NCBI GenBank assembly: GCA_037976565.1
Contig: CP137682.1
Location: 3,966,827 to 4,030,826, forward strand
Direction: 5' to 3'
Length of the DNA stretch: 64,000 nucleotides
Origin: Mesocentrotus franciscanus
Taxonomy: Eukaryota > Echinodermata > Echinoidea > Camarodonta > Strongylocentrotidae
In this document: positions 12,380 to 25,100 of the stretch, one piece after another
Position numbering within the stretch: position 1 is the first letter of the stretch
Layout of the letters: each line of letters opens with the position of its first letter
Program-made: the position numbers and the translations under genes
The notes under the pieces: generated by a model
Told to the model about the DNA's origin: nothing
The model's input: only the letters and a program-made list of their open reading frames with translations
The model's database searches: none

Positions 12380-15220
12380 TGGTGGCATACCCCAGACAAT
12401 ATCAGACGATTTTGATAACTGTTAAAGGGTGCATGTGGGTCAACAGATCAGACTAGGCAAGAGCGTCAAATTACTCAACATGTCAAACGTTAAACTCTCC
12501 TCCTAAAGTTGTTAATATGATATAATTGCCAACATGATGTGCACTTATCCCTCTCTCTGGCTCTTGTAATATGACATTTGACATGATCTTCCTGTTGATT
12601 TTGTTTGTACAAATAACACTAAAACTGTATCGTAACATCCTCGGGAACAGTAGTATTGCATTCTTGTCACAAGATAAGTGACATCGAAGAGTTGATGCCC
12701 TATACCCTGATTGATAACAATCGCATGTTAACTCCATTTTACGTCTATATAAAATGTCATGAGTGAGGTCGTCGCCCTCTTCTTGCACCCCTCGTTTCAG
12801 ACATCATTATCTTCCTTATTCACTTGATGAGAGATGTAATATAATACCACTCAGAGGCAGATTCAGGACAGTCCCAAAGATCGGGGCGGGGTGGGGAAGG
12901 GGCAAAATCCCGAAAACTTCGAAATTCAACGATGCATCCTGTACAGAGGGTGCATGTCGTAGACAGCGATTAAGAGAGTGGGTGACAGACTTCCTATAAT
13001 AGATCCATCCACCTTAACATTAATCCAATACCAGTGATGCGATCCAGGGTTGCAATGTTACCCCCTCCGCCTATCAGCGTACCCCATGAGGTGGTATCTA
13101 GGATACACATCACAGATGAGCTCTGAATGACGGTAATCGATCAGGGTGTATAGTTTGATCATGGACCCATGGTTTGATGGTTTATGTTACAATGTGTAAT
13201 GACATACCAATGCAAGCTGGCCATGAGGACTGGTCGAGGGGCGAGATATTTAATCAGAATCGAATGAAATGGTTCTACCCTTACACCTCTATGATCCACT
13301 TTATGTAACCCCAGTTCGCCTGTTCTTCAGCCCCCCCCCCTTACTATACCGCATCCGGATTATCTGCGCTTTGATAATATTGGTGTTTGATACAATTTTG
13401 ATAAATAGCTGTTAATATTGACGCCCCAAGCGCTTTAAAGGTATACCCCTAATCGTATCCATGCACATTATTTTATGGATCATATGTGCACCAAGTTGAA
13501 TCATACCAGGGTCTTGTTTCTCCTCTGGATAACGAGTGGCAACAAGATATCAGTGCCGTGCTACGGTGCTAGGTCTCGAACCCATGACCTTCATCATTAC
13601 GGGCAAGAGTTCAAACAACTTAACCACTCAACTGTGACAAATCTAAATGTTTCATGCTACATTCTTCGGGTGACATCTCTTATTGGTATCAGTATCCCCT
13701 ATTTTTCTAATTAGTGAAATGATCTGGATATGAAAATTGTGTATAGATAATTGTAAACTAATAATTGCTATAGAATTAACTTACCTGTCATGTCTGATCG
13801 TCCAAAGTGAGAACAACGAAGTTTGAAATAATAATATTGAGAACATAAAGTCATAACCTAACAATCTAAAGAATATAAAGTAAATTGGTTAATAACGAAA
13901 TAAGTCACCTCTTGCTAGAAAGCCATGTCTCCACATATTTTATCAGAATTCCCTTTCAATTTCAGAGGTATTTAAAAAGCAAATTGAGAAATCTACCTCG
14001 ACTTCAAGAAATCTACCCGGTTGCATGAGTCACCACAGAAATTGGCGGTCAGTATCATGGTCACAATACTAATAAATTGGTCTCAAGTAGCCGTTCCAAT
14101 TCAATAGAATGGTGGGCGCTATATTATGATGGGAGAAACAAGAAGTGTTTATATTGGGTATCTAAGAAACAGAAGTATACAATCTATTGTTCGTTCTATG
14201 GTTGGTATTATTTTAACCAATTTTACGAGACAGGGGGTGGTAAATGAGTAGTAAGTAAATTGTGCGGGTCGCCAAGCTGATCTTGCGTTTTTTTACGATG
14301 ACATATTCATTTCCAAGCGAAAAGAATTGCACATCACTTTGGGAAGTCTTTGGAATTCAGTTTTCTTTTCTTCTTCAAAGTACAAACATGGAAAGAAAAC
14401 TCCAATAACATTGCAAACGAAACAAAGTAATCAATGGGTAATTATAATCTCCGCAATCTAAAATATAATTCTGATTAATATATTTATCAAATCCTTGAAT
14501 TTTTTCCTTCACTTATCAACATGTGTTCATGGTGTATATTGAATCATAAGGGAATTAGAAATGCCTGTCAAGATTAATTCTGTAATCTTTTCTATCACTT
14601 TGGTCACATCATTGACCATTAAGATGTGCCTAAAATAAATACCAGGTTTGACAAGTGATAATGTGTAGTAAACGCCTCTGTCCATCTTGTATAGAGAAAT
14701 ATACAAAATATGTGACAAGACATTTTGTATATATTCTTAACGTCGTCGCCGCTGCCGCGCCGTCCTCTCCACTATCAGAGCTATCATCCGATTCTCGTCA
14801 TACCATAATACCAATGATATGATTGACAATTACATATCTAAACTTACTAAAATAAAAAGGTTTATGACGCCTACCATTGCTGACATTAATGTGCTCTATA
14901 GGTTTCTATTTCTCATTACACAATTCTTCCCTTTTGAAGAAAAAAAGGGGGAAAAACGAGTATTGACACGAATGCCGAATCTCGTCCATTTTGTTTTGTT
15001 TCTTTGAATGGCAGCGATAAAGGTAGAATAATGAGAACATTAAATTTTGATCGACTTCATTGTTGGAATAAATGATCTTCAGATTCTTGATTTATAACCT
15101 GCAAGTCAACCCGTCAATGACTCCGACGATGTACTCCATCATGATGACGCAGTGATGAGGATGGGAGAACACGTTCCATCTGTGCATATGGCGAAAAGGT
15201 CATCGAAAGAGCATTACGCT
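12380..15220. other. Non-coding stretch
   Basis: Apart from the SINE-like segment at 13535-13640 I see no gene or repeat with a clear boundary. Confidence 0.45.
13535..13640 (-). repeat. tRNA-like SINE head
   Basis: The minus strand carries a box-A-like TGAGTGGTTAAG and a box-B-like GGTTCGAGACC at about tRNA spacing, the internal Pol III promoter layout. No folded functional tRNA was identified, so this is called a tRNA-derived SINE fragment. Confidence 0.55.
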
Positions 15221-15221
15221 G

Positions 15222-15223
15222 GC

Positions 15224-15261
<38 letters not shown>

Positions 15262-15335
15262 AGAGAGGGGGAGATGGGAGACGGGTCTGAGGAGGGAGGG
15301 AGGGAGAGAGAGAGAGAGAGAGAGAGAGGGGGTCA
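15222..15335. repeat. (GA)n microsatellite
   Basis: Near-pure GA dinucleotide runs, interrupted by GGAG-rich bases in the middle. Confidence 0.95.
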
Positions 15336-15479
15336 AGGAAGGTGACATTTATAAATAAGGTGAACAAAATGGAATAAATAAAAGCCACAAAATGAATAAT
15401 GAAAATCGCAAAAAAATGGATAAGACTCTACGGGGCAAGGAAGGTAATGAGGAGAGGGTTGCATTGATTGAAAGGAAAT

Positions 15480-15625
15480 GATGAAGAAGAAGAAGACAAT
15501 AAAAGAAGAAGACAATAAAAGAAGAAGAAGAAGAAGAAGAAGAAGAAGAAGAAGAAGAAGAAGAAGAAGAAGAAGAAGAAGAAGAAGAAGAAGATCAAGA
15601 AGAAGATCAAGATGAGAAGGAGATA
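15480..15625. repeat. (GAA)n / polypurine microsatellite
   Basis: A pure AGA/GAA triplet run of over 70 bp inside a longer purine-only strand that continues to about 15820. Poly-Leu and poly-Phe ORFs across it are repeat artefacts. Confidence 0.95.
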
Positions 15626-16374
15626 AGGTTAAAGAAAGAGAAAAATAATGAGAAAAATGACATAAAAAGAAAAGGTGGAGAAGAAGACAAAGAAGACGAG
15701 TGGAAAAAAAGTAAAAGAAAACGGGATGACTCTTAACTAAGGTGAGAAAGAACATGAACATGAAGAAAAAAAGGAGGAAAAGAAAAAAGAAGACGAGAAA
15801 TGAAATCAGACAAGGGTTGAAGTACACACTATGGAAGAGAAGGGATTGAAATCAAATTGAAAACTGTACATGAAGCCGACAGTGGTCTAAATAATTACAC
15901 ATGGTAAATGTAACAGCAGCCGTGTAGGCCAACCCTGAAAGCTAGAAGGATGAAAAGGCAGAAACAGCTGGAGCAAGAACAATCTGACGTCATAATCTAC
16001 ACCTTTGCGTCATCTTCAGAGCGAGAGTCCCTAGATCCAGATCGAGCATTTCGAAGACAGCCACAGTTGCTTCAAATTCTAGTCTTGAAGATAAAGTCGA
16101 GTAGTTAATTGTCATGCGATTACATCGTGAAATAAACCGTCTGGAAGCAATTGGGATTCTGGGGATGTTCTGAGCCAGAAGGATGTTTAATAACGCTGTG
16201 TTAAGAATGAGAGCTAACACCCGTGTGGCTTTAAACAGAACAGAGTACGTGTATCTTTTGAAGTATACCATGATTTCTTGGAAGAAAACAAAATGAAAAG
16301 ATTTTTTTTCTTGCAGAAAAAAAAAATCACATGCACTGCGCATACAAAGGCCGGGTATATCTGTATAAGCGTGC

Positions 16375-16492
16375 ATGTGCGTCTGTGTGTGTGGGTGTGT
16401 GTATATATGTGTGTGTGTGTGGGGGGGGGTAGGGCTATGGGGTGGGGTGTTAGGGTGTGTGTGCGTGTGCGAGAGTTTGTGAGTGTGCGGCA
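16375..16492. repeat. (GT)n-rich microsatellite
   Basis: TGTG-rich run interrupted by a G9 tract near 16420. No coding meaning. Confidence 0.9.
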
Positions 16493-18260
16493 TGAAAGTT
16501 AGGACCAAACTTTCCGTTGTTTCTCGTCATATTTTAAATATGAGGGCATTTGAGAGCAACGTACCCTTCAAAGATTGACAGACAATGGATTAGGAAGCAC
16601 TTACAGTATTCTCAGTTTTACCAGAACTCAACCTCCTGAATGCCTTGGGAAGATGGATAAGAAAGAATGTCAGGACAGCTACAGGAGACCATCCCGGCCC
16701 CGGCCACTGAAACTGAAAGTTCAACATCCCGCCGCCCAACCGACAAAAATTACTCCATGTTGCTTTGATTGTGATGTCATAATGAATGAACTTTGGTAAA
16801 TGAAATTCATTTTGGAGAGTAAAATAAGGAAGTAGGGCTGCGAATAGAAACAGATGTGCTTCTATCTTTCTTTTCCATGTAGGATCATCTTATTAACAAG
16901 GGTCGATGTAGGGCCGATATCTGAGTCAGTTGCTTTCGGCGTCTAATGATTAAACAAATTTAATAAAAATAAAAATAAAAATGTGGAAATTGAAAGCATT
17001 CTCCCGAAATTAATTCTTATTTACGACACTTAATTCTGTTGAATCTATGTTTAGGGACCATATCGTTGAACTCCCCTCACCCCCAATCGTCCTTGTGTAT
17101 TTCCCTCTCATACTTCCCTTGTTCTACCCCCCCCCCCTTCTCTCTCTCTTCTTTTCTCGCTCCCTTTTCCTCAAGGTCAAATCTATCTCTTCCTAAATAC
17201 CGAACAGAATATGTTTCTTTCAAACAAAGATTTCACATAATACAAAGCTTGTTTTACAAAGATTTCCTTATATTTCATTTCATTTAATTTTATAATCTAA
17301 CATATACATGTATATATTTAGTTCATTTTAAAACTTTATAAGTTACTGAAATAAAATGAAAGACTGCTTTAAGACGTTTTGATTGACATATCAACACGTT
17401 CGCAGAATAGGAAAGAAAGAGAAAATTTTATGCAGCTCATGATTATTCTTCATCGGAAAGTAATGACTTAAACAAGTAATAATTGGATAAATTATACAGA
17501 ACTAAATATTTTGCTGTACAAATAAACCTACACAAGGAAAGAATAAAGGAAAAAATATTATTAATCAGGCAAAATATTCAAATTAATTATCACTTTTTAC
17601 TCAATATTTAATAATATAACAACAGTTTTTGTTCATTTATAGCGCATTCCATGTCTGTTGACATTTCAATGCATATACATGTATATAAAATATAACAAGA
17701 TCATTAAGTACGATGAGTAAACAGAATCATATATATAGAAAACAATGAAGTTCTTACAAAGAGAAAATTACAACATTACTTATCCTTCAGTACTACTCAT
17801 ATATTATTGTTCAAATTCAAACTTGAATATCATATAGGAAACACAAATAGTACTGTTTTGTTTTTCCAACTTGACAACTATCATAAAATTTCATTGATAA
17901 ATAATGCATACAAATTATTAAACTCGATTGCCTAGTTAAACAAGATGATTAGTTAATGTAAAAATTGCATTAAGAAATTACATTAATCACACCAACCATT
18001 CATCAAAATAAAACATTTTTATTGAAACTTTTATCACACGATTAAAATTTATTGCTGAACCACTATCACATAAATTCAGTACAAAATATTGCCTTCTCTC
18101 CCCCTAGTACAGCTGCTACAGCTTATTTAAAGCATATCATCTTTCGATTGCCGGAGGGGCGTAACATCTACTGTAAAGACATACAGTGGTGTATAATATA
18201 ATAATTGTTTTGAACTTTGAACCAAGGTTCTTGCCTTTTTGTAAATATTATTTTATATAG
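16493..18260. other. AT-rich non-coding stretch
   Basis: Very AT-rich, especially 17220-18100, with no exon or bounded repeat that I can support. Confidence 0.5.
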
Positions 18261-18267
18261 TTCTTTA

Positions 18268-19745
18268 TATACCTCACTTTAGAAATCTAGCCATCTGATT
18301 GGTCGACATTGAAGTCGTGATTTCAAGCCATGCCCCACTCACAGGGAATAGCAATAGCCCACAGGGAATAGTTAAAAGTTTGTACCCTCATCCTCACCCT
18401 CCTGCGATCCCCACTGGTTTACGTGTTAAAATTGTCTTTGTGCGAGCGCGGACACCTTACATTTGTGCGATGATTTAGTCGCTCATTTTAGGTTTTTTAA
18501 TTGCAAAGCGCTGCGCAGACGACCGGCGATCTCGATTGTAGCTAGGCCTAGATCTACATGTAATGACGAGATGACGCTCCTTTGGAAATATAGAGATAAA
18601 CCTGCTCTTTCATATGACACCTCATTTTTTGAGTATCACCTTCAGGATTACAAGCAATAAATTTATTTCATTGACCAATTTGGCATGATCGCGCAATGCA
18701 CGTACAGACTGCATAGGGATATGCGTGCAATCTCAATGGCAAACCAAGCTACCCTGGTACCCAGTGCAAGTTTACCAACATAGAACTTCGATAGCGTAAA
18801 CAAACTTGATTACCATGATTGACCAGTAAGTCGCCCAAAATTGTATTCTATGACCCTGTTTTCAGTATATAAAAGTTATGACTGCTTTAATATTCGAGGC
18901 ATAGTTGTTTTTTGGGCTCTCGGGGAGGTTACATCGTGCTATCACCCCTCGGATGGCACGATGTAACCTTCCCTTGAGCAATAAAAACAACTATGCCTCT
19001 CATAGCAGTCATTATTACTATATTATCTTTTTATTTAGTGTAAAATACCAAAGCTTTGTATTTAATCACAGAACATATTACATACCTCACTTTAGAAATC
19101 TAGCCATCTGATTGGTCGAAATTGGAATCGTGATTTTAGCCATGCCCGCCTACCAGTCAAGTCTTTTAAAAAGTGCCCTCATACCCGCCTACCAGTCAAT
19201 AGTCTTTTAAAAAGTGCCCTCATACCCACCTACCGGTCAATAGTCTTTTAAAAAATGCCGATCGATCGTACGAATTACATCAAAAATCGACCAAGAATTC
19301 TTACCATAGCCTTTTATTGAGCAAAGAAAATGTGAGACACTGTCTGTTAATCTTTGCTAGCAAAATGACTGAAAGTTTCAATCATTTGGGAATCGCAGAA
19401 AAAAACCACTGTATGGTGTCCGCGCTCGCACAAAGACAATTTTAACACGTAAACAATGGGGATTGCAGGAGGATGAGGGTAGAAATTAATGGATATTCCC
19501 TGTGAGCGGGCTACGAGGGTACAAATTAATGGATATTCCCTGTGGGCATGGTGGGAGGGGCATGGCTTAAAATCACGACTCCAATTTCAACCAATCAGAT
19601 GGCTAGATTTCTAAAGTGAGGTATGTAATATGTTCTGTGATTAAATACAAAGCTTTGGTATTTTACACTAAATAAAAAGATAATATAGTAATAATGACTG
19701 CTATGAGAGGCATAGTTGTTTTTATTGCTCAAGGGGAGGTTACAT
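18268..19745. repeat. Nested inverted-repeat complex (foldback-type elements)
   Basis: A segment containing CTCACTTTAGAAATCTAGCC and CTGATTGGTCGA occurs at 18270, again at 19084, and inverted at 19565-19625. The block GTTTACGTGTTAAAATTGTC at 18418 is inverted at 19432-19455. The block next to the AACATATTACATACC motif (18960-19084) is inverted at 19620-19745. Three arms therefore nest around a central hairpin at 18898-19000. This fits one foldback element inserted in another of the same family. Confidence 0.75.
18898..19000. repeat. Near-palindromic hairpin with ACATCGTGC stem
   Basis: CATAGTTGTTTTT...GGTTACATCGTGC pairs with GCACGATGTAACC...AAAACAACTATG around a short loop, giving a stem of about 40 bp. 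Similar architecture recurs at 59435-59580 and 60840-60960. Confidence 0.8.
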
Positions 19746-19925
19746 TCTCATTCATTGTTGTGATACTTTTGTGTGTTAGTGGTACCAGACACGATTAGCA
19801 TTTAATGCTATTTTCTGGTCCCATTTATCCTTTCAATGTTAAACATTCACATTTGATTGTTATTGATGTACATTTTGTTTGGATAATAAACTTCAAACTT
19901 CAAACTTCAAACTTCAACTTCATAT
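19745..19925 (+). repeat. Non-LTR element 3' tail ending in (CTTCAAA)n
   Basis: The stretch ends in a short tandem ACTTCAA repeat after an AATAAA-like GGATAATAAAC. The same tail appears at 31365-31395, so these are likely 3' ends of the same retroposon family. Confidence 0.55.
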
Positions 19926-21935
19926 CAGTTATAATGCCCTTCTGGGTCTAAGCAGTTGATATATTTATTTCAAGTACTAAGCCAAGATCTAGTACAGAGC
20001 TTCTTCTTTTTTTTTTTACCTGACTGCTAAGAAACCATGTGTATGCTTGTAAATAAGCAACCATGGGACCAACGGCTTTAAGAACTCTCAAAGGGAGCTA
20101 ATCAAAATGTAAAATGAAAATATAAACAAGTAGACAAAGCTGCCATACAGTACTATAATTTCGCACATTTACATGTACCAATTACTAGTCTTTAGTAAAT
20201 GTGTTTATTATTCAATGAATGTAATTCATGTTCTTAAATCACTGAAGAGGTGCTTCGATCTGATCGGTGATGTAAATTCAAAATGACTTCTTTCGTCACA
20301 ACCAGTGGAAAAAAATCACCAGTTTTCATATTAAAGTCTTACCAAGACAGGTAATTTTCCTCTAATTGTGAATTAGAAAGAACTAATTTTCAAATTCATG
20401 TTCTTTCATTATTTAAAGCTGTTCGAAATTTACAAAGAACTCATCACTTTCACCATCACCCATAGCAGGTATTGTTTTCATTTAGATTTCAGTTAGTTTA
20501 CAGTCTTTACTGTCAATTATATTTTTTTAAATCTTTGAATACAATATCCATGTACTTTTGATCGTACTAGCACTTACATTGCTGTGACATGGATCTTTAT
20601 TGACGCAAAAATATTGACTTTACTTTCTACAGCTAAGATACTTTTAAATTGTTTTTTTTTGTAGTAATGTTGCAATTCTTAAAGCTTCAATATTTCAAAC
20701 ATAACTTGTAAGTACTGTAAAATCACTTTCACTATACCAATCATACAATGTTTTCAGAACTGGCAATAGTATTTTCCAAAATACTCTTCCTAACACATAT
20801 TGGCTGGCAATCTTGCAATTTTCCTAGACATTCACATTCTAAAACTTCAATATTTCAAACAAAATTACACGTACTGTAACATCATTGAGGAACGGCACCA
20901 TCTAGCATGCAGGCAAGCTACTTTTTAACCGCACATCACTGTACATATATCTGCACCAGAAATTCTTGTCTGCGTACATTCCCTTGACTGTGCGTGCATC
21001 AACCCACAGTGCGTTAATCTTCATTTCATGAAGCCTGCACTTTTTAGGAAGAATAAGAAAAGAAGATCACTTTGGCAGTCAATATTACACTATTTGTAGA
21101 ACTATATCTTGTACTACTAGAATTGGCTGGCAATAGTATTTCAGCACTCTATGAAAAACCATACTTTAACAAGTAAATGTATACAAAATCTTTTGGCTGT
21201 AAATACAGTGTTTTTCTTGAATAGGATTAACATACACTGTACATGTAATATACTTTCATGAATATATTTCACATTTGTGATATAATATATGGCATGAAGA
21301 TGGAAACTCTCTTGCCAGCACTCCTACAATTCAAGGCCAGGATCATAGACTAAGCTTTAATTATAAATTCACAAAGGAAAACATACCTTTATCCAGCGAG
21401 ACTATCGATAACAGCAGTTTTAGCCCGATAGATACAATTTCATTTGACATAATATGCATTTTGAATGGGCATTATCCCAAGTTACTCTCAGGCTTAGTGT
21501 TCAAAGGTTATAGGAGCAATGTAGATAACTTTCAGATTATAACATGTAGTTTAATTAAGTCACTCTTAAAATTTAGTTGGCAAGCTTTCATCCACTCATG
21601 TGGACTTTCTCAGGCCAAGTGATTATTCACATAGTTTCTTGCTGTCTGCTGCCTCGAGATCACTGGAGTTAAGATAGGTGACAATGAATAACCAGAGTTC
21701 CTTGTTTTTTGTTAAGGTCGAATAATCTTTGATTCTTTCTCATTGATGCATGCAGCAAATAATAACAATAAAAAGCCCTTGTCAAAACCTCTAAAAATTA
21801 CCCGACAATGCTTTGACAGAGGTTGCAAAAGCTTTGATTTTTTCTCGTCGATTCATGCAGCAAATTATGACCAATGTTCTATAAAAATAACCAGTCAATA
21901 GCATACACTACTTTACTCAAAAGACAGCATCCGTC
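19926..21935. other. 3' flank of the MIB2-like gene
   Basis: No coding exon. Two loosely repeated segments are visible: one containing CTTCAATATTTCAAAC at about 20685 and 20850, and one containing GATTCATGCAGCAAAT-like sequence at about 21740 and 21848. Confidence 0.5.
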
Positions 21936-21941
21936 TTTATT
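21936..21941 (-). other. Polyadenylation signal overlapping the stop codon
   Basis: The minus strand reads CTCTAATAAAGACGG, so the TAA stop shares bases with AATAAA. I see no second AATAAA in the next 200 bases. If used, the 3' UTR would be only about 15-30 nt. Confidence 0.6.
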
Positions 21942-22187
21942 AGAGGTAGAGAGGGATGACTTTGGAGGCAGGTTTACGGCAGACGGGGCACTCGGGCAGT
22001 AACTCCGCACACTCCTTACAGGTACTATGACCGCATTCAAACACCACGCCCTTCTTGCGCTGGAAACACACTGTGCAAGCCAGAGCCATGCGAAACTCGC
22101 TGTTCTGACGCCGGAGGACAGAGACGACTCTTTTTGGTGGTTCTGCTCTCTGAGTGGTGGCAGTGGGTAAAGCACTCGCCTCTTCAC
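21940..22187 (-). CDS. MIB2: MIB2-like exon 20: C-terminal RING finger and stop
   Basis: Encodes a linker and a complete [43 protein letters not shown] and the end VIPLYL. Cys/His spacing is that of the catalytic C3HC4 RING of mind bomb, which recruits the E2 enzyme. TAA at 21942-21940. Confidence 0.95.
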
Positions 22188-25100
22188 CTGGTAGAAAGGA
22201 GGGCGATGAAAGGAAATTAAAAAAAGGATAATAATAATAAGGATATCATTTCAATTCATATCATTTTAAAGTGAGTCCATTAATCATAGTGATACACTAT
22301 CAGTTTTTTTTCTCTCAAGTACTATGCTGAAGAAGGGTATAAACATCTGGAATAAACAAACCTTAAAATTGAATCTTTCGTTGCAAGGTGGAATGAAGAA
22401 ATATAGGACCTAATCAAAATCACAATATTACATTACAAGTTACAACAATGGTATATGTTTTATATTTCACAAAATGATAACACCAATTCAATCTCTAACT
22501 AGCGATTATATACATAAATGGAAGACAAATTGAGGTATCCTTCTATTTCCCTCTATCTCTCCCTTTCTTTGTGTTTTCCATTTTTCCTCTATCTTCCTAT
22601 TTCTCATCCACAGTGACAGATGACAATGCTTTTCAATCATATGCACCCCGCCTCTGGAATCAACTGCCCCGGAACATCCGTACAGCACCCACACTAGACA
22701 CATTTAAGAAGCACTTGAAGAAGTATTTATTTAAATGATTTTCCCAACTTTATACCATGTAAAGCACTGTGAAACCAATTGTGTAAGAACGCTATATAAA
22801 TGAACATATTTGTATTATTATTATTTTTATTTTTCATCTATCCCCCTCATCCTTCACACCTTCCTCACCTGACCATGTCTGTCTGTCTGTTTGTCTCTCT
22901 CTCTCTCTCTGTCTGTCTCTCTCACTCTCTGTCTGTCTCTCTCCTCTCTGTGTGTCTCTTTCTGTCTGTCTGTCTCTCTCTTTCTCTCCTCTCCCTCTCT
23001 GTCTCTCTCTCTTACTCTCTCTCTCTCTCTCTCAACATTATTCTCCCTGTGCTATTCTCACCTGGCCAAGTCTGTACATGTTGGCATGGGATCCCAATCA
23101 GTTGAGTCAACTGCTCTTCACAAACACTGCAAGCATGCTCAGCTGCCTTCTCTACATTCTGTGCAATGAATTGACAAGAAGAGAAAAAAATATAGATGTA
23201 TGTCCTGTTGAATAAGAACTAATCCAGAAGTTCTTGGACTGGAGCCTGCGGAGGGTGTGTGAACGGCCAGTCATAGTTCAGACCATGGTACTAAATATCC
23301 TTGGAGCAGGCCAGCAGGGTTACCAGGTCAATCAAAACGACACCAGGGAGGGGAAGATAGATGGGAGGGTGTAGTCTAGAACGATACATGTACATTTAAC
23401 GTGTGAATGATTCATACCCTTACCAAGTTTTGTAATTTGTAAATTATATGACAAATTTGTTTGTCCCTATATATGTCTCTTGAGAAGGTGGCATACTCAA
23501 ACTTACATCTAAAAGTATTAAACAAAGGCCCTCATTCCACCAGTCCACCTTTCATTCTTAAGTAACCGAAAACACACACAAAAAACATCATATTTACGAG
23601 GGGTATGAATAATTCAGTTGCTAAATTTATGTGTACTTTCTCTGCGACGGTGCTAGTTGTCCGTGATGCTTCCATTTAACGATCTCATTGGACATTATTC
23701 TTCCTGATACTGTTACTTTTCTGTGACATTATTTTCATTTCTACCAGTACTACTTCTCTTTATTAAATATAAAAATATATTATATATATATATATATATA
23801 TATAAATATAATATATAATTTGATATCCAAATTGTGAAATAAAAGTCAAGAATAGTCATGTTTGAATTCCCATCACTCAACAAAATTTGAATTCATTCAT
23901 GAGCCCTTTATTAGAAGTAGGGGTTTACAACTCTGATGGAGCTTCCAAATGCCACTGTCGGGAGATACTCCCAAACATAAATAACTGCCCCCCCCCAAGT
24001 GATACAGTCAATGAAAAGCGTAGCAATATGAATATTACAGTGGGCACTTCTTCAAAAAGCTTGTTTTAAGGACATGTAAACAATTAAATTACCATAACTC
24101 TAAGTCAATTTGCTTTTGGTCAATAAAATGTAATAATTTCAATAGCCCTATATCAATTATTTTAACAAGTATTATTGATAACCAGTTTTATGAAATGGCG
24201 CTGATCACTTACTGCCGTGAGATCTTCATCTGTCACTATCTGATCTGATGAGATGGCATCCTCTGTGAAATCATCGAAGGGAGACTTTGGTAGCTCACCA
24301 CTTATCTCTGGAAGATGGTTATTAGAGAGAGAAACAGAATATAAATAGAGAGACCAGCAGAGGAATAAAGAGAGGGGGAGAGGGAGAGAGAGAAAGAGAT
24401 GGACAGGGACACAGAGAGACAGAGAAATACGTACAGAGCAGGATAGAGAAAAAAAGATAGAGGAACACAGAAAGCCGACAAAACGATAAACAGAGCTAGC
24501 TTAAAGGCATCCCTCTCATGCCTGCATAATTATATAATATTACAAGGCACACAAAAGCTCTACTAAATTATACCTCCTTTACACCCTTATCTCAACCCTT
24601 ACAGTGATGTGCACTGTTTGAATGCCCTAGTTCCAATAGCGTATTTAATACATTTACATTTTCATCATTTTCTTCTAGCAATAAAACATGGCCCTAACTT
24701 TGCTACCATGAAAAGCCCTTTTTTATCCAAATAAGTATAAAAAAAAATGACAACTGATTACAAACTTGATACATTACATTTTAAGTATGTATAACACGAG
24801 CGCAACCACTTTAAAAAATCAACTCAAGTGCAATTTTAATAACCTATTGTATGTCCTATAGAAATCATGTTCAGATCACGTAATATGTCTTTGCAATGTT
24901 GGCGCATTTCAATAGGCGGCGTACAGGGCCATCAAAATTGGCCTAGTTGAATTTTCAAAAAATAGTTGCAATCGTGTTGTGTTACAATTCTTATTGAAAC
25001 TTGGTATCGCAATAGGGGTTGAAAAATGCTATTTCACCCAAATCATGAGAAAGATGTGATGCTCGTCTTGAATGTAACCTGAATTCTGGTAAACTCACTG

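Noticed and set aside
12763..12999. 78-residue plus-strand ORF
   Set aside because: No domain, and basic low-complexity content; looks like chance in repeat-derived sequence.
15333..15827. 164-residue minus-strand ORF
   Set aside because: Poly-Leu/Phe translation of a polypurine microsatellite; no real protein signal.
22800..23215. Overlapping plus-strand ORFs rich in Ser/Leu/Val
   Set aside because: Translations of the CT/CTGT microsatellite.
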